From assembly GCA_036426205.1 (NCBI GenBank), contig CM071568.1, forward strand, positions 216,051,245 through 216,115,244: a DNA stretch of 64,000 bases, given 5' to 3'. Positions 45,664 through 57,446 of this stretch are shown in pieces (position 1 is the first letter of the stretch; every line of letters begins with the position of its first letter). The notes under the pieces are model-generated. The model was not told the origin of the DNA. It searched no databases and saw only the letters and a program-made list of their open reading frames with translations. Made by a program: the position numbers and the translations under genes. Source of the DNA: Ascaphus truei. Lineage: Eukaryota; Chordata; Amphibia; Anura; Ascaphidae.

Positions 45664-47112
45664 TATGGTCTGGTTTGTTTTTCCCCCAAATGGCGCCACT
45701 TTTGCCTTGATACATGTGCTCCACTGGCTTCCAGAAAGTGCAGTCTCAGTGACAAAACCTATACATTGCATGGTAGCACTCGACAAATACAGCTGAAGAG
45801 CACCCGCAGGCCCGGGTTCTATGGGTTATCGCACCCATTCTGGCGATAAGTCCCATTCAAGTATGGGAGAATTAAAACCGGAACGGGTGCGATAACCTCC
45901 ACCGTGATAAATGTGCCCTTAATGCTTTGTAAATCTGGGTCAGAATGGATAAGTCCAGTTTCTGTTAAACTTATTTATAACTGATAGTTTGACTTGAAGA
46001 ATATTCTTAACAATTATCATTGTGTAACCCAGGGGTTAGGCATTTGCATGTTTCTTGTTTTCTATTTTATTATTGTGCCCAACATTTATATCAACATTAT
46101 TGTTTCATAACATCAAAAGTGAACATTTTATAATATCACAGTATTAAAGAACTTCCACCTTCTTACAACTAGTGATATATTTTGTCTGTAATTTCAGATG
46201 GAGTACAGGCCTACTACTAAATCATGAGAGTGTCTGTCAGTCGTGGTTCTAAATCATCCACTGAAAGCTGTTATTTCTTTTTAGCTTCACTCTCCGTGTC
46301 CTCACAATCTTCTGCTAGATGGATAGGACAGCGAGGATAGGCTTTGCAGGCTACTAATTGTGCTCATGTTTAAGGTTGCTGCACCTGGCAAAGGAAAAGT
46401 GGCCTGTACTGCAATCCCTATAAGCTGTTTCAATGGAATTGGAGCATTTAATAGAAGATAATTATCAGAACAGCAAACAATATGCCTGTCATGCTATTTC
46501 TGATATCCTAGCCTTCTTTATATCCAGATAGATAGATATAGTTCCAAGTATATGTCTGTGTATACTCGTGATTTATTTCTACAGCAGCACTTCAGAAGAT
46601 GGTTATAAGTATGAAGCACAGCACTGCATGGGTTATTTATGGTCACTAGTCTGTTTACGGCTCTGACATAAGAATTCCTAATTAATAAGGGGTGGCAATG
46701 TATACAGCTACTCAAGATCAAATAATTGTGGTTGACCTGATTTATCAGCTTGTCCTTAGCCCGCCATTCATTATTTCTGAACAAAGATTTATAACTTACA
46801 TTTTACTGCATTCTGAATTTTACCTCACCTTGAAATGCAAAGGGATTTTATCATTGATATTGTAAATACAGGATGACATTTTCCTTCTGAGGGTGGTCTG
46901 AGTAACAAAACAAAACAAAAAAACAGCAGTCCTTTGTTGCTAAATGTATCAGCTGATGGTGATGTTTTAGGGGCCTATTCAAGTAGCTGCAAGATTGTAT
47001 TTATGAGGCAATGAGTCAAGAAACAAAATTTACATTTTCTTTTATTCTATAACACAAATCGCATCTATTAAATGAAATGTCTATGAATTGACTGCATAAC
47101 CTTGTTCTTTTA
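45664..47112. other. No recognised feature
   Basis: 45820-45920 has GATAAG/CTTATC words that may extend the E2 family. The remainder is AT-rich noncoding DNA without recognisable genes. Confidence 0.35.
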
Positions 47113-47214
47113 ATGTAACCATGTATTTTTATAACTCTGTGCCGAGGACATACTTGAAAACGAGAGGTAACTCTCAATGTATTACTTCCTGGTAAAACAT
47201 TTTAATAAATAAAT
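47113..47214 (+). repeat. Retroposon 3' tail, plus orientation
   Basis: Reverse complement of the 863-977 copy; ends CCTGGTAAAACATTTTAATAAATAAAT-type tail. Confidence 0.55.
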
Positions 47215-47458
47215 ATTACATTGCGTTTATTAAAATGTGAGATACCGTGCAAATTGTACTTTGTTTGGATTCATACAGTCGCGAGATCATACATAAGCCA
47301 CACTACATTAAATAGACATTTTAGGTAGCATGTGTCAGTGCTGTGGGGAGGGAGAGATTTTGTTTGAGTTCTATTGTGATTACTGAGTTAGTTGTCTTTT
47401 GTGCTTCTGGTTTGTTTATTAATATTTATTGACCTTAAGAGTTTGATAGATTCTTACT

Positions 47459-47520
47459 GGAGTGTGTTGTGTGTGTTGTGTGTGTGTGTGTGTGTGGGTG
47501 TTGTGTGGGTGTGTGTGTGT

Positions 47521-47568
<48 letters not shown>
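47459..47568. repeat. (GT)n microsatellite
   Basis: About 110 bases of GT with short interruptions. Cys/Val and His/Thr frames across it are artefacts. Confidence 0.95.
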
Positions 47569-48207
47569 ACTGTTTGGTGTTTTTCTTCTTTTTTATTACT
47601 GTTGTCTGTTTGGGTGTGAGTGAGAGGGAGGAGGGGAGTGAGCATGGGAGGAGTATGAGTGGTTGTGACAGAGAGAGGAGTGGGAATGGCAGAGTGAGGA
47701 GTGTGAGCTGACAATCACTTTTTTCATAGTTGTGAGTGTCTCCTCGAGGTACATTTTATTTATTTATTAGCATTTCTTGTTTTTGCCAATTGCTAGCAAC
47801 TTTCATTTGTATGCAAAAATGGAGATGGTGAGCGCACATAGAACATGTATCCTGATTATATGCTTCACAGTAAAATCCAGCAGCAGTGATATACTGTGTA
47901 TAAGAAATAATAGCCACCTGTTCGAAGAAATGCATTACTGTAGCAGTGTTGATCACATTATCTTAATAATTGCTGCAGCGTTTGTACAGAAATGTAGAAT
48001 CACCTCCTTATTACACCCTGAGAGAAGCAGGAACTAGTTTAGACTTACTTTAAAGTATTTCTTATTTTCATTTATATCTTCGAACCAACATTACAATGTT
48101 ACATAAGGTGTTTGAGTTTACTGCAAATATAACATATGTTGAAAAGTGGTATTGCAGCATTACAGGTGAAGCCACACCTTGAACTAAAGGGATAAAGGAG
48201 CAACTTA
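47569..48207. other. No recognised feature
   Basis: Noncoding DNA. The 86-codon frame at 47777-48037 has no recognisable domain. Confidence 0.35.
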
Positions 48208-48315
48208 GTGTTAAGAACACCGCCTTTGAAGCGCGTAATCCTGATTCAAATGACAGTGTCTGCTGTCTGTGTGACCATGAGAAAGTCACTGTATCAGTTT
48301 CAAAGCCGCTCACCC
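48208..48315 (+). mobile_element. tRNA-derived SINE head, degraded
   Basis: Contains box-A-like CTTAGTGTTAAGAACACCGC and box-B-like CTGATTCAAATGA, followed by a GTGTGACCATGAGAAAGTCA stretch typical after the tRNA-like head. It lacks the tail, and the tRNA-like part is decayed. Confidence 0.55.
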
Positions 48316-48773
48316 TTTACAATCCTGGTTTGATTCTGTAAATGTGTAAAAAAAAAATTACAAAATCAACTTTTCGACATTGAAGTAAGAATGTACAATA
48401 CTTGCCAGACACCAAGAGATAATCCATTATACACATTACAGTTATTAGTTCACTTTGGTCACATATAGAAATGCACATATAGAAGCCCCATACTTTGCCG
48501 CTTTTCACATATGAAGGATGTGCTTTTAAACACTTGTAATTAATAAGATGTTATTCTACATACCCTGGAGACGCATGAGATTGGGTAGCTAATAACTGTA
48601 ACTGTGACTGATTTGTTTACAATCTCATTGTGGGCTACTTCTTCTGCAAATATTTGGATTTAAAAGTGCAATCCCATATAGTCAGTACAGATAAGCGAAT
48701 GTCAAAATTAGAGCCGCAAATTCTTTGCGATGTTTTCAACAAACTTCGAATTCGAACAAAATTTTTGCAGATG
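48316..48773. other. No recognised feature
   Basis: AT-rich noncoding DNA; nothing identifiable. Confidence 0.35.
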
Positions 48774-49149
48774 GATTAGACCAGGGGGGCGCAAACTTTT
48801 TTCCCTGCGCCCCCCTGCCGGCTGTCCCCTCACTCCCGCGCCCCCCCCCAACCCCAACTTACCCTCGCTCCGGCGTAATGACGTCACGTTGCCATAGCAA
48901 CGTGACGTCACATGACCTCGCAGCGTCATTTTGCCATGGCGACGCCGGGAGGAAGCCGCCGGAGCCACGGGTAAGTATGGTTTACAGAGGCCCTGCAGCT
49001 CCCCCGGCACTTAATTTAAGTGCCTTCGGGAAGCGCGCGGGGCCTCTGTAAACCCCGCGCCCCCCGTCGGCAGTGTTGCGCCCCCCGTCGGCAGTGTTGC
49101 GCCCCCCCTGGGGGTCGCGCCCCACAATTTGCGCACCGCTGGATTAGAC
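48774..49149. mobile_element. hAT-type MITE, copy c
   Basis: 360-bp element (48782-49141) between exact 8-bp repeats GATTAGAC (48774-48781 and 49142-49149). Left end CAGGGGGGCGCAAACTTTT; right end on the other strand CAGCGGTGCGCAAATTGTGG. The centre has the CpG-rich GTTGCCATAGCAACGTGACG palindrome. A CCCCCCGTCGGCAGTGTTGCG unit is duplicated near the right end. Confidence 0.85.
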
Positions 49150-49342
49150 AATAAAAATTGAGTCAAATGCTCCTAAAACCACTGTCGTTTTCACTGTTCC
49201 CGCCGGTTCTGCAAATGGCATAACATGCGCCAGTAAATTTATATAAAAAAATTTAGCCGTATGTTTCAACATTCGATTCACGTATAAATGTTTTAAAAAA
49301 AAAAAAAAAATCGCTTTGATTTTTTTTCTTTGATTTTTGAGG

Positions 49343-50090
49343 GTTTTTGTAATGGAGAGTGGTTGCAGGGGCAGGAGGGGTTCTTCTAGGACTCCTGTGA
49401 CATTGAGGGGGGATTTGTCAACAGGCTCAGTTAGCAGTGCGGGTAGAACAGCAAGAGTAGCAGTGCATATACCAGTTGCTTTTTCTCTCAGGGTCACCTT
49501 TCTCAGTACGCGTCAGCAGCTATTTCCTGTGTCATCTAATTGACCCCTGTTAATTCTATATCTGCAGTGACTGAGATTGTTAATGCTTCCCCTGCCCAAG
49601 CCCATTTGTTATTTGTACAGGTGTGCGTGCAGGAAATGCAGCAGCATGCTTTGCGTGCAGGTCAGGCCGGTGTCAGAGTTGCTGGAGCAGGGCCCAGATC
49701 TAGCCTGTTATCCGACATGATCGGGTTTGGATCTGATTTCAGCCTGAACCCCTGACTGTGCTACGCCAAGCGCATCTACTGCTGCTCTTTCTGCTCTAGA
49801 TGGGGGCAGAAGAAGCATCATTAGGTTGTGGGGATGACTGCTCTGGAGCTACATCTGCAGAGCAATCACTGTGACCTCTGGGACAGGTGGCATTGGCAAA
49901 CCTCTGCATCCTTATCTTTCTCCAGACGTGAGGATCCAGTGCTAGGTCATTGTAGGAGAGCCATCCCCAAGAGCATCTATATAGCTGTAAGTGAAGAAGT
50001 GGATTCATCACACAGTGAATCTGAGAGTGATTAGCTTCAGCATCTCCAAGAACTTAATAAGTTCCATGCCGATAACATGCGTTGATCAAC
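49343..50090 (+). pseudogene. Decayed plus-strand coding relic, unknown family
   Basis: Adjacent frames continue one another: a basic Arg/Ser segment (GCRGRRGSSRTPVTLRGD), then NSISAVTEIVNASPAQAHLL and QQHALRAGQAGVRVAGAGP with SLLSDMIGFGSDFSLNP, then an EEVDSSHSESESD acidic end. Two or more frameshifts join these. Low-complexity N-terminus and helix-forming middle suggest the N-terminal part of a transposon protein; I do not recognise a specific family. Confidence 0.35.
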
Positions 50091-50749
50091 TAGCAGTGAG
50101 CACTGAGCACTATGAAACAAGCTAATTTTTCTATGGGAGATCACTATGACATAGTAGCTAAGTAATACAATTCCTTCTAATTTTTTAGGGGAGATCGCAT
50201 CCTCATCTCTGAAAAGTACCTGTAGATCTGAGGATTAATATCTTGATCACCAAAAAACATGTACCCCCTCTTTATCCTGGCCCCAGATTGATACCAGAGC
50301 CTGAGTCTATTCTGGGCGGTATGCTACACGTGGCATTAGGTCAGACATCAGGAGACAAGCTACAATGATGTTTGTAATATAACCATTTTTATATAGCAAA
50401 TATAGATAAACCTTAGGTACCTTAAGGCCATTTGAAAAGGATCCGTACATTCATATTATAAAATATAAACATAACATTCCTCATAAACGCGGCAGGGGTG
50501 TATGTCAGTGTCTGAGGCTGTGGCCACCCAATCCTGGGTATCAATGCCTGTGTGATTGTGCCAGCACTACATTGGAGCTTATTAATGCAAATAAGTGTAG
50601 CAGGCTTGTACTTTGCAAAATGCTTTGGTACCACTTTTAGCTGAAACTGTTGTGGTTCCCTCTGACGGTGCTCATTCCTCCATGCTGTTTTCATGCTCTG
50701 ACAATCTGCTGGGCCTCTCTGCATGACATATAATGATAATGGCAAATAA
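50091..50749. other. No recognised feature
   Basis: Noncoding by inspection; the 107-codon minus frame at 50422-50745 shows no domain. Confidence 0.3.
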
Positions 50750-51715
50750 AAAATATATATATTTGATTATGCACTTTTCAAGTTTTGGCAATGAGATAAT
50801 AATGATGGTGGTAGTGGACTGGTGGGTGGACGTCACTGGACACAATTGGCTACTGGCACTCTTGAAGTGTAGTGACAGTGTCATCAGTGAGTGGCTAAAT
50901 CTTCAGCAGCAGCAAAGTTTATCTCAGGGAGACAGTCAGCCTCTCTGACCAGTTGTGTTATCTTATTTACCTTTTGTTACTGAATTACTCCTTCAGAGTC
51001 ATTCTTCATCATGCAGTGCTACTAGACCATGTGACAGTGATTCACACAGATAACACTCGCACAAAATAATGATTTTACAGGGATATATGTGGGAACAAAA
51101 TAAAAAGATAAAAGGTCTATGCCCTTCTTGGACCAACCTCTCCCCCTCCCCCCCACCCTTCCACACGTTTGTAACCGAAAGATTGAACAGTAACTAGTTC
51201 TTTATAAATACATTCAACAAGCCAAGCACTGTGCCAACCCAGATGATACACTGGTGTCTGACCGTCTTGCAGTGCCAAGTGCCATTTCAAATCTTGTTGT
51301 TGTTGTGTGGCACTAGCTTACATACTATTTTGGGCTCCCACAAGATGGTCAAAATAAAATATAAATATGATGCCATACTTTCACGTTTCAGCAATGAGAA
51401 AATAATGATGAGGGTGATGGTTGTGGTGGGTGGACCCAACAAGCCAATGGCAGTGACAAGTCCTTGTTAGTCTGTGGCCACAAAGCTTAGCTAAGTTAAG
51501 TTTATCTCAGACTGTCAGCCTCTTTGACCAGTTGTGTGTTTTTTAAATTTATTGTTACTGAATTACTTCCGAGTCATTCAGCATTTTTGTGCTACTAGAC
51601 TATACGGCAATGGTCAGTATTCACACAGATAACACTCAAAAGAGAGTGTTTTTTGCAGATATATATTTGAGAACCAAACCAAAATAAGTACTGTATGTCC
51701 TTGGGCCCTCCCTCT
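50750..51715. repeat. Pair of diverged ~350-bp direct repeats
   Basis: 50750-51130 and 51365-51715 share ordered words such as CAATGAGA..ATAATGATG, AAGTTTATCTCAG, GACCAGTTGTGT, CTGAATTACT and CACACAGATAACACTC. Spacing is about 610 bp. The copies are quite diverged, so the duplication is old. Confidence 0.6.
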
Positions 51716-52170
51716 GATGCCAGAATCATCACATGAGCGGTGGCTTCCTCAAAAGGGCCTCAGCAGCCTACACATATCTCATCAGATGCCACTGTCTAGG
51801 CTGCAGAAAGGCCTCATCCAGGCGTGGCATGCTTCATAACATGATTATTTACAGCCTTCTGCTGCTCATGGAGACACTCAAGCATATACTGTATAAGGTG
51901 GAATTCCAACGTGTAGGCAGCTCCATTTTGAGCTTGTGACAACGAGGCAAGTTGTTTTGCTCCAACAACGTAGACAGAGCCATACGGGTTGTGTAGGATC
52001 TGCTAAAGTGAGCACATTTTTTTCCGGAAACTGACAAAATGCCCTGCAGATTCCTACAGTGACCTAGGAAACAAGTGATGATTAAATTGAGTATGTGTAC
52101 AAAAAAAAATATGTGTATCATGTTCCCTTGTTTAAGTACAGCAACGAAGTTGGATCTGTTACCCATCGCA
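51700..52170 (-). pseudogene. hAT-superfamily (ZBED-like) transposase fragment
   Basis: Minus strand: NRSNFVAVLKQGN (from an ancestral TDNGSNF-type motif), HILNLIITCFLG, then CRNLQGILSVSGKKCAHF, LEQNNLPRCHKL and LPTRWNSTLYS. This matches the hAT core (C.AH.LNL, TRWNST). In a shifted frame it goes on LHEQQKAVNNHV and GPFEEATAHVMILASE, matching the later PFEEAT segment. Both ends of the protein and the catalytic C-terminal dimerisation region are missing. The frame at 51849-52166 is the longest open piece. Confidence 0.75.
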
Positions 52171-52849
52171 ACAGATCCAACCTCTAGTGCCCTGGGAGTT
52201 AGTCACCTTCTGCAATTTTGCTAAGACATCTGAAGCTGTATGGGCCTATTCTTCAAAACTCTGCACAAAGTAGTCTGTCTATGGAACATCTTGCTGCTAC
52301 AGACGCTGACTGTCTTGAACTTATTCTAATTTACAGACTACAGTCAGGCTGGCTACACAGTCGTCCTCCCCACCCGCCACTCTACCAGCACCCACTCCAC
52401 TAGTTGCTACCAGTTGTAGTATAAATATTACTGCTAGTAGTAGTATTAAAATGTGTATATATATCATGCATTAAGCAAAAAACCTATGCACATAATCCGT
52501 CAATCGCTAATGATCTAACGCAGGCCGTGTAAAGTAGTAATTAAAAACATAACACAACTTGTTATTTGCTTTCTTATTTTTATCAATTATACTATTGCAA
52601 TGGTATAAAGTTATTATTAGTTATACTATTGTGATATTAATGGGTGGGGTGGGCTGTGCGTGTGGGCTGTGGACACTGGTATTTACTGTATAATAGTACT
52701 AAAGGCTAGTTACTTTACAGTATTAACAAACTATATAACACTGGTAAACTGTGGTACATACACAGAAGTAAAATCTCCTATCTCAGTCTCTATCTATATA
52801 TCCTGGTAATACATTTATAAGTCCCCTTGGAGTATTAATTCTCTGGCCT
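52171..52849. other. No recognised feature
   Basis: 52171-52440 may be decayed upstream hAT sequence. The rest is AT-rich. Confidence 0.3.
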
Positions 52850-53400
52850 CTCTAGCAATTTAAGTCCCAGTAAAGAGGGGGCAGTGTTGGGAGCAAATCC
52901 TACAGGGTGTGGTTATATTGTTATATGTGTGTTACCTAATAAAGTTCAGGAGTAGCCTGGTATTACAAGGGGGGACTATAACTGATAGGAGGCCGGCTTA
53001 CAAGCCACTTCTCTGGAAGGAAGGGATTTCCCTCTAGAGGTTAGAGCAAGGATTCTGTGCTTCCCTGCTATGAGGACACAGAAGTAAGTCTCTCCTGGAC
53101 AGAAGTGGGCTGAGGCCTTGTCCGGTTAGGGGGTAAGGTATGCTGAGGGGGGGGTGGTCAGAGCCTCAAGCCCTGGGTACTGCCTTCAGGGAATGGAACC
53201 TGTAATATCTATGGTGTGCCCAATAAACTCCAGATATACTCTCTCTGGTATGATGTTTGGAGTGTGAGACCATAAGAAGAGTTGCCTATGAGGTTTATCC
53301 TGGCTGCATCAGGATCCTCCTGGGTTGGAGACGCTGCTCTGACCAATGAACCATCCTTGATAGCCTGGCATTGTCAGAAGTCGATTAAATGTTTTATGAT
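52850..53400 (+). mobile_element. LTR-like relic D
   Basis: Contains CCTAATAAAGTTCAGG and CCCAATAAACTCC polyadenylation-type signals, and a GGATCCTCCTGGGTTGGAGACGCTG block shared with the end of relic A. Termini are not resolved. Confidence 0.35.
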
Positions 53401-53654
53401 TATGATACTACCATTTATCAACAGTCGTATCAACAAAGGTAATTTGCATTATAATGCCCTCACGTTAAGGAGAAAAATATTTAATGTCCATTAGTCTTAC
53501 TTATATGCAAATCAGATACTAATGAGCTGTTTACCTAACATCGCATATTCTCAAACCTCTGTTTATGTTCTTGCATGGAAATAACGCTCACATCCAAATC
53601 ATCATCATCATAGCGTTATTTCTGGGAATAGTCTACAAGCAATGTACTGAGTAT

Positions 53655-54299
53655 AGGACTGTAAGGGAGTCCAGGGGTTAAACTCCCTGTACAGGGCAGG
53701 AAACAGCACTGGTGTCTGGTTTCCTGCAGGTGATATATGAAATTCCTGATTGAACAGGTATAAAAGGCAGGAAATGAGAACCTGGCACTGTCCTTGTTTG
53801 GAGTCTGTGAGAGGATCACAGATCATAGAACACCCGCCCCCATGGATTCAGGCTGGTTGACCAGAAGATTTTGCCTGGTAACAGTGAGGAACCCACAGCC
53901 TCACCCAGTAGAGAAGCCTGTACAAGAAGAACTTATTGGGAGCAGCCAGACTTCAAAGCTCGCCGCTGGAGAAATCGGAGATGCCGGACCAGCATCAATC
54001 AGATAAGACTGTACACATTGTTCCCTTGTCTTGTTAATATTATTTATATGTTTTGGAGTTGGTAACCAGTTTAGTTGGCCAGCTGTAGTTAGAAAGGGCT
54101 GCAGCAAATTGTAGTTATTTTCCCTAATGGAAATAGGTATTTATTTTATGATTTTGTGTTTTACCTTAGAGGGGCAGTAGCGATGATGTTTTGTTTGCTG
54201 TTTTGTGGAAAATAAAACAACTCAAAGTTTGGTTTACCCCAAAAATGCATGTGTTGAATCTGATCTGACCTCGCCTACAGGCCACTCCATCACAAGGAC
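53655..54299 (+). mobile_element. Solo LTR 1 (635 bp)
   Basis: LTR 53660-54294 starts TGTAAGGGAGTCC and ends CACTCCATCACA, flanked by exact 5-bp repeats AGGAC (53655-53659 and 54295-54299). TATAAAAGG at about 53760 and AATAAAACAA at about 54211 mark promoter and polyadenylation signals on the plus strand. No internal retroelement sequence remains, so it formed by LTR-LTR recombination. The TGTAAGG...CACTCCATYACA ends match solo LTR 2. Confidence 0.85.
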
Positions 54300-54330
54300 T
54301 TAAACCCTTCATTACAAAAAGTTACACGTG

Positions 54331-54641
54331 TCCTACAACAGCGGTGCACAAAGTGGGGGGTGCGAGACTCACTGCGGGGGGCGCAGGGTTTACAAAAGCC
54401 CCCGCACGCTTCCCGAATATGTTTAAATGAATGCCGGGGGAGCTGCAGGGCCTCTGCAAACTTCTACTTACCTTGTTTCAGACGCTCCTGGTAACACGAC
54501 GCCATGGCAACGCGGCATCGAATGACACTGTGGGGTCATGATGCCAGGACGTCTGAAGCAAGGTAAGCAGGGGGGCACGAAGAGAAGGGGACAGACGGCA
54601 GGGGGGCACAGACAAAAAAGATTGCACTCCCCGTCCTACAA
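54331..54641. mobile_element. hAT-type MITE, copy d
   Basis: 295-bp element (54339-54633) between exact 8-bp repeats TCCTACAA (54331-54338 and 54634-54641). Left end CAGCGGTGCACAAAGTGG; right end diverged. Centre shares the GCCATGGCAACGCGGC word with copies a and c. Confidence 0.8.
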
Positions 54642-54644
54642 TGA

Positions 54645-55215
54645 TATATATGTGGGATCATATAAATGTCTGAAACACATCATAAACTATGTTATAGTTT
54701 TTAGTGACTAAAGGGAATGTAGGATATGTTCATCTGACCTGAAATGGTATGTAATCTTGACTGTATTACGTATGGGTGTAATATTCTAAAGAACATAGAT
54801 AGAGATACAAAAGAATCCCTGTTAAAAGCACTCTTGATGAACCTCTCCAATAACAACTTCAGTAATAATGAACTTTTAATAATGTACAATTCAAATAACT
54901 GATGGAAGGAGAATACAAATACATTTTTAAAAAGTTAAAACATTTAAAAGTTATCTATTTTCTAATAATAATGACATTAGCTTTAGTTAACACACATGCG
55001 TAACGCATTAACATTAACACGCATTAAAGTTTTGCCAATGTGCATGTTAGTTTACACGTGTCTGCACAACTCAAATAATTTTTAATAACGCTGCTACTTT
55101 TACTAACAGCCATTAGTTTTGCATATCATTAGCTTTGTGGATACCCGTTAAACTGAGGAAAATACCGGACGTTACCTAATTCAGTAACAGTCGTTATTAG
55201 AAATAGTGTATCGGA
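54645..55215. repeat. Uninterrupted relative of the repeat split at 18.5-21.4 kb
   Basis: Its left part matches 18295-18530 and its right part matches 21389-21660, without the intervening 2.8 kb. It therefore serves as an empty-site-like copy. Family unknown. Confidence 0.5.
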
Positions 55216-55270
55216 CATCATAGGATCCACCCCAGTGAGAGGTCAGTCACTACTAGTATTATTTATTAAG

Positions 55271-55634
55271 TACAGAGGCGGCACATTTTATTTGAGTGCG
55301 GCTAGCTCCGCAAGCCTGGGGATGCCCCGGCATGCTAGCCGCACTCCCTCGGCATGCCGCGCGTCATTGACGCGCGGTCACGCGTCATCGGGTGCCTGCG
55401 CCCCCTGCACGCACGTCCAGGGCTCCCCGAGGGAGCCCTGGTGTCCCGCGATGTGGGGGACGGTGGCAGGGGGTTCCGGGGGACCCGGCGGACCCGGCGA
55501 GCGGAGGGAGAAAGCCCCGATCGGAGGGCGCTCCTCCGCGGCTTCGGCGCGCGCCTGGCACATCCCGGCGCGCGCCTGGTTACTGCTGCGGCCGAGACCG
55601 GGCAAATGCTCAAATAAACTCGGCCGCAGCAGTA
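55271..55634. mobile_element. TA-flanked GC-rich MITE
   Basis: TA at 55271-55272 and 55633-55634. The left end CAGAGGCGGCACATTTTATT and the right end on the other strand CTGCTGCGGCCGAGTTTATT are inverted. The body is very CpG-rich with nested palindromes (GCGGCTAGC / GCTAGCCGC; ACGCGCGGTCACGCGT). Long open frames across it are composition artefacts. Confidence 0.6.
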
Positions 55635-56347
55635 CATATTATATAATAAAATATTTGCAGCAGCCACCCAGTCACCCCCACCAAGCCAAACACAAGAACA
55701 CAATGGCTAAGGCTACGGCGCCGGTGTCAGCTCTACACTCGCGCCTGCCAGGCTGGCGGCGTGTGCAGCTCTGTTCCCGGTCTGTGCAGAGCTGCAGGGG
55801 GAAAGACGGGGGAGGGAGGGTGTGGGGGGGTGACAGGGGCGTGGTGGGGGCGTGGCCATGATGTCACCTGGCAGGTTTGCCCTTATTGGCTGAGCCATAG
55901 GGGTGCGTGGCCAACACTCCACAAGTCCTGAACACAGTTTCTGTCTTCAGAAAAATCTGGGCACACAGCGGCCAAGGTAGGTAGCGGGCCTGGCCCCATT
56001 AAGGGGCGTTCTTGTCCCTGCAGCGCACGCTATAGTGCGGGGACCTATACTTAGACCTGAGGCTGCACCTCTATTTATGCTCCTTCCAAAGTGAAGGTCA
56101 AAACATTAAAGGTGTCAGATTTGGGTAAAAAATGTATTAATCAACCAGATGACACACCTTAAACATGTCACTGGAATTAGTTCACTTTGGTCCTAGGAGG
56201 GATTGCCCCTTTAAAGGGGCAGCACCATGTAGCAGATGATTTTTTTTAGTAATCGGCTTCCTTAACAGAGTTAATGTCTCTAAAGTAATAATTTTACTTA
56301 TTTGCACCGTGCCAGTCTGCGAAATTCAGGCATATCAGCCACTTAGG
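55635..56347. repeat. Inverted relative of 23925-24175, then unannotated DNA
   Basis: 55830-56060 shares TTGGCTGAGCC, CCATTAAGGGGCG and GCAGCGCACGCTATAG words with 23925-24175 in opposite orientation. The remainder up to 56347 shows no feature. Confidence 0.45.
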
Positions 56348-57311
56348 GGCCTATGCTATCCTATGTTCATAAGCCACTTATTGAGCACTTATCGGCCAAA
56401 ATGCCTACTGCTATTCTGTAAGCCTTGATAAGTAGGCGATAAAGGAATGAATCGCCAAATTTGTGAGCCTTCAAAAAAAAAAGCCCAGAGTGAGCATCAG
56501 GTTCTGAAACTCGTGCAATTCTAGTAGCCACGACTAGGTTAGAGGCGAATCGCGACTCTAGACTGGCGAGTTTCTCCCAAAATCTTCACGCCAGGAAAAG
56601 TTGGCATGAGGCTGGTGAGAAGCTGCTGAGAGGCAGCGATACAGGACAGAAATAAAAATGCTTTTTTTCTGCATCGGATTGATGCCGGATGTCTTCGGAG
56701 CTGATGTCCATTAATATCAGCACCCTAGACACCCGGCATGAATCCCATGCAATAAAAATGCATTTACAGTCAACTTCATTACCATAGCGGCTAACCGCTA
56801 AGGCAATGAAGGGTTTAACCCCTCCCGCTAACAACAAAGGGCCAAATACCCCCTTCACCCACCACTGCTACCCACAATAAATACTAATACCCACCTCCTC
56901 ATGATTGATACCAGAGGCCGCTGTGTCTGGGAGTCCTCAGGTGGTCCCCGCAGGTGTCTGTTGGCCTTTGGGTTGTCCCCATGGATGACAAGGGAATCCT
57001 CAGGAGGTCCCCACAGGTGTCTGGGGGCTCTCGGGTTGTCCCCTTGGGTGTCAGGGGGTCCTCAGGTGGTCCTGTGGGTGTCTGTGAGCCCTCAGGTTGT
57101 CCCGCTGGTCCCCGCTGGCCTGTGATACCAATCCTGTGGCCCAAATTTGTTTTGCAAAACATTGAAATAAATATATCCCAGCCCCAACACATACAGTACT
57201 GTAATGGGCAAAATAACTAGTATCCAGCTATGGATAATAGCTCATTTGCCCATTATAAAATCGAACATTAGCCAGCCAGCTTAAATAAAGTAAATAAAAC
57301 TTTCTACTTAC

Positions 57312-57363
57312 CCCTGCCATCATGAATGGTGTCTTCATCAGCATTCTCCAGGTCTATGTCCTC
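57312..57363 (-). other. Exon-like 52-bp block, copy 4
   Basis: Minus strand reads EDIDLENADEDTIHDGRG and ends at GTAAGTAG. Confidence 0.4.
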
Positions 57364-57446
57364 CGATGCCAGCAAGAACACAAGAAATACAAAAAAAAAT
57401 ACAATCTAATGGCCTCTAACTCCTTAATCACCTTAACGGTTAATAA

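Noticed and set aside
48208..48315. Possible functional tRNA gene
   Set aside because: The box A and B-like words are decayed, no cloverleaf closes, and the following sequence is the typical SINE body.
55235..55861. 208-codon frame in CpG-rich DNA
   Set aside because: It spans the whole of a TA-flanked MITE and its flank; open frames exist on both strands because of GC content.
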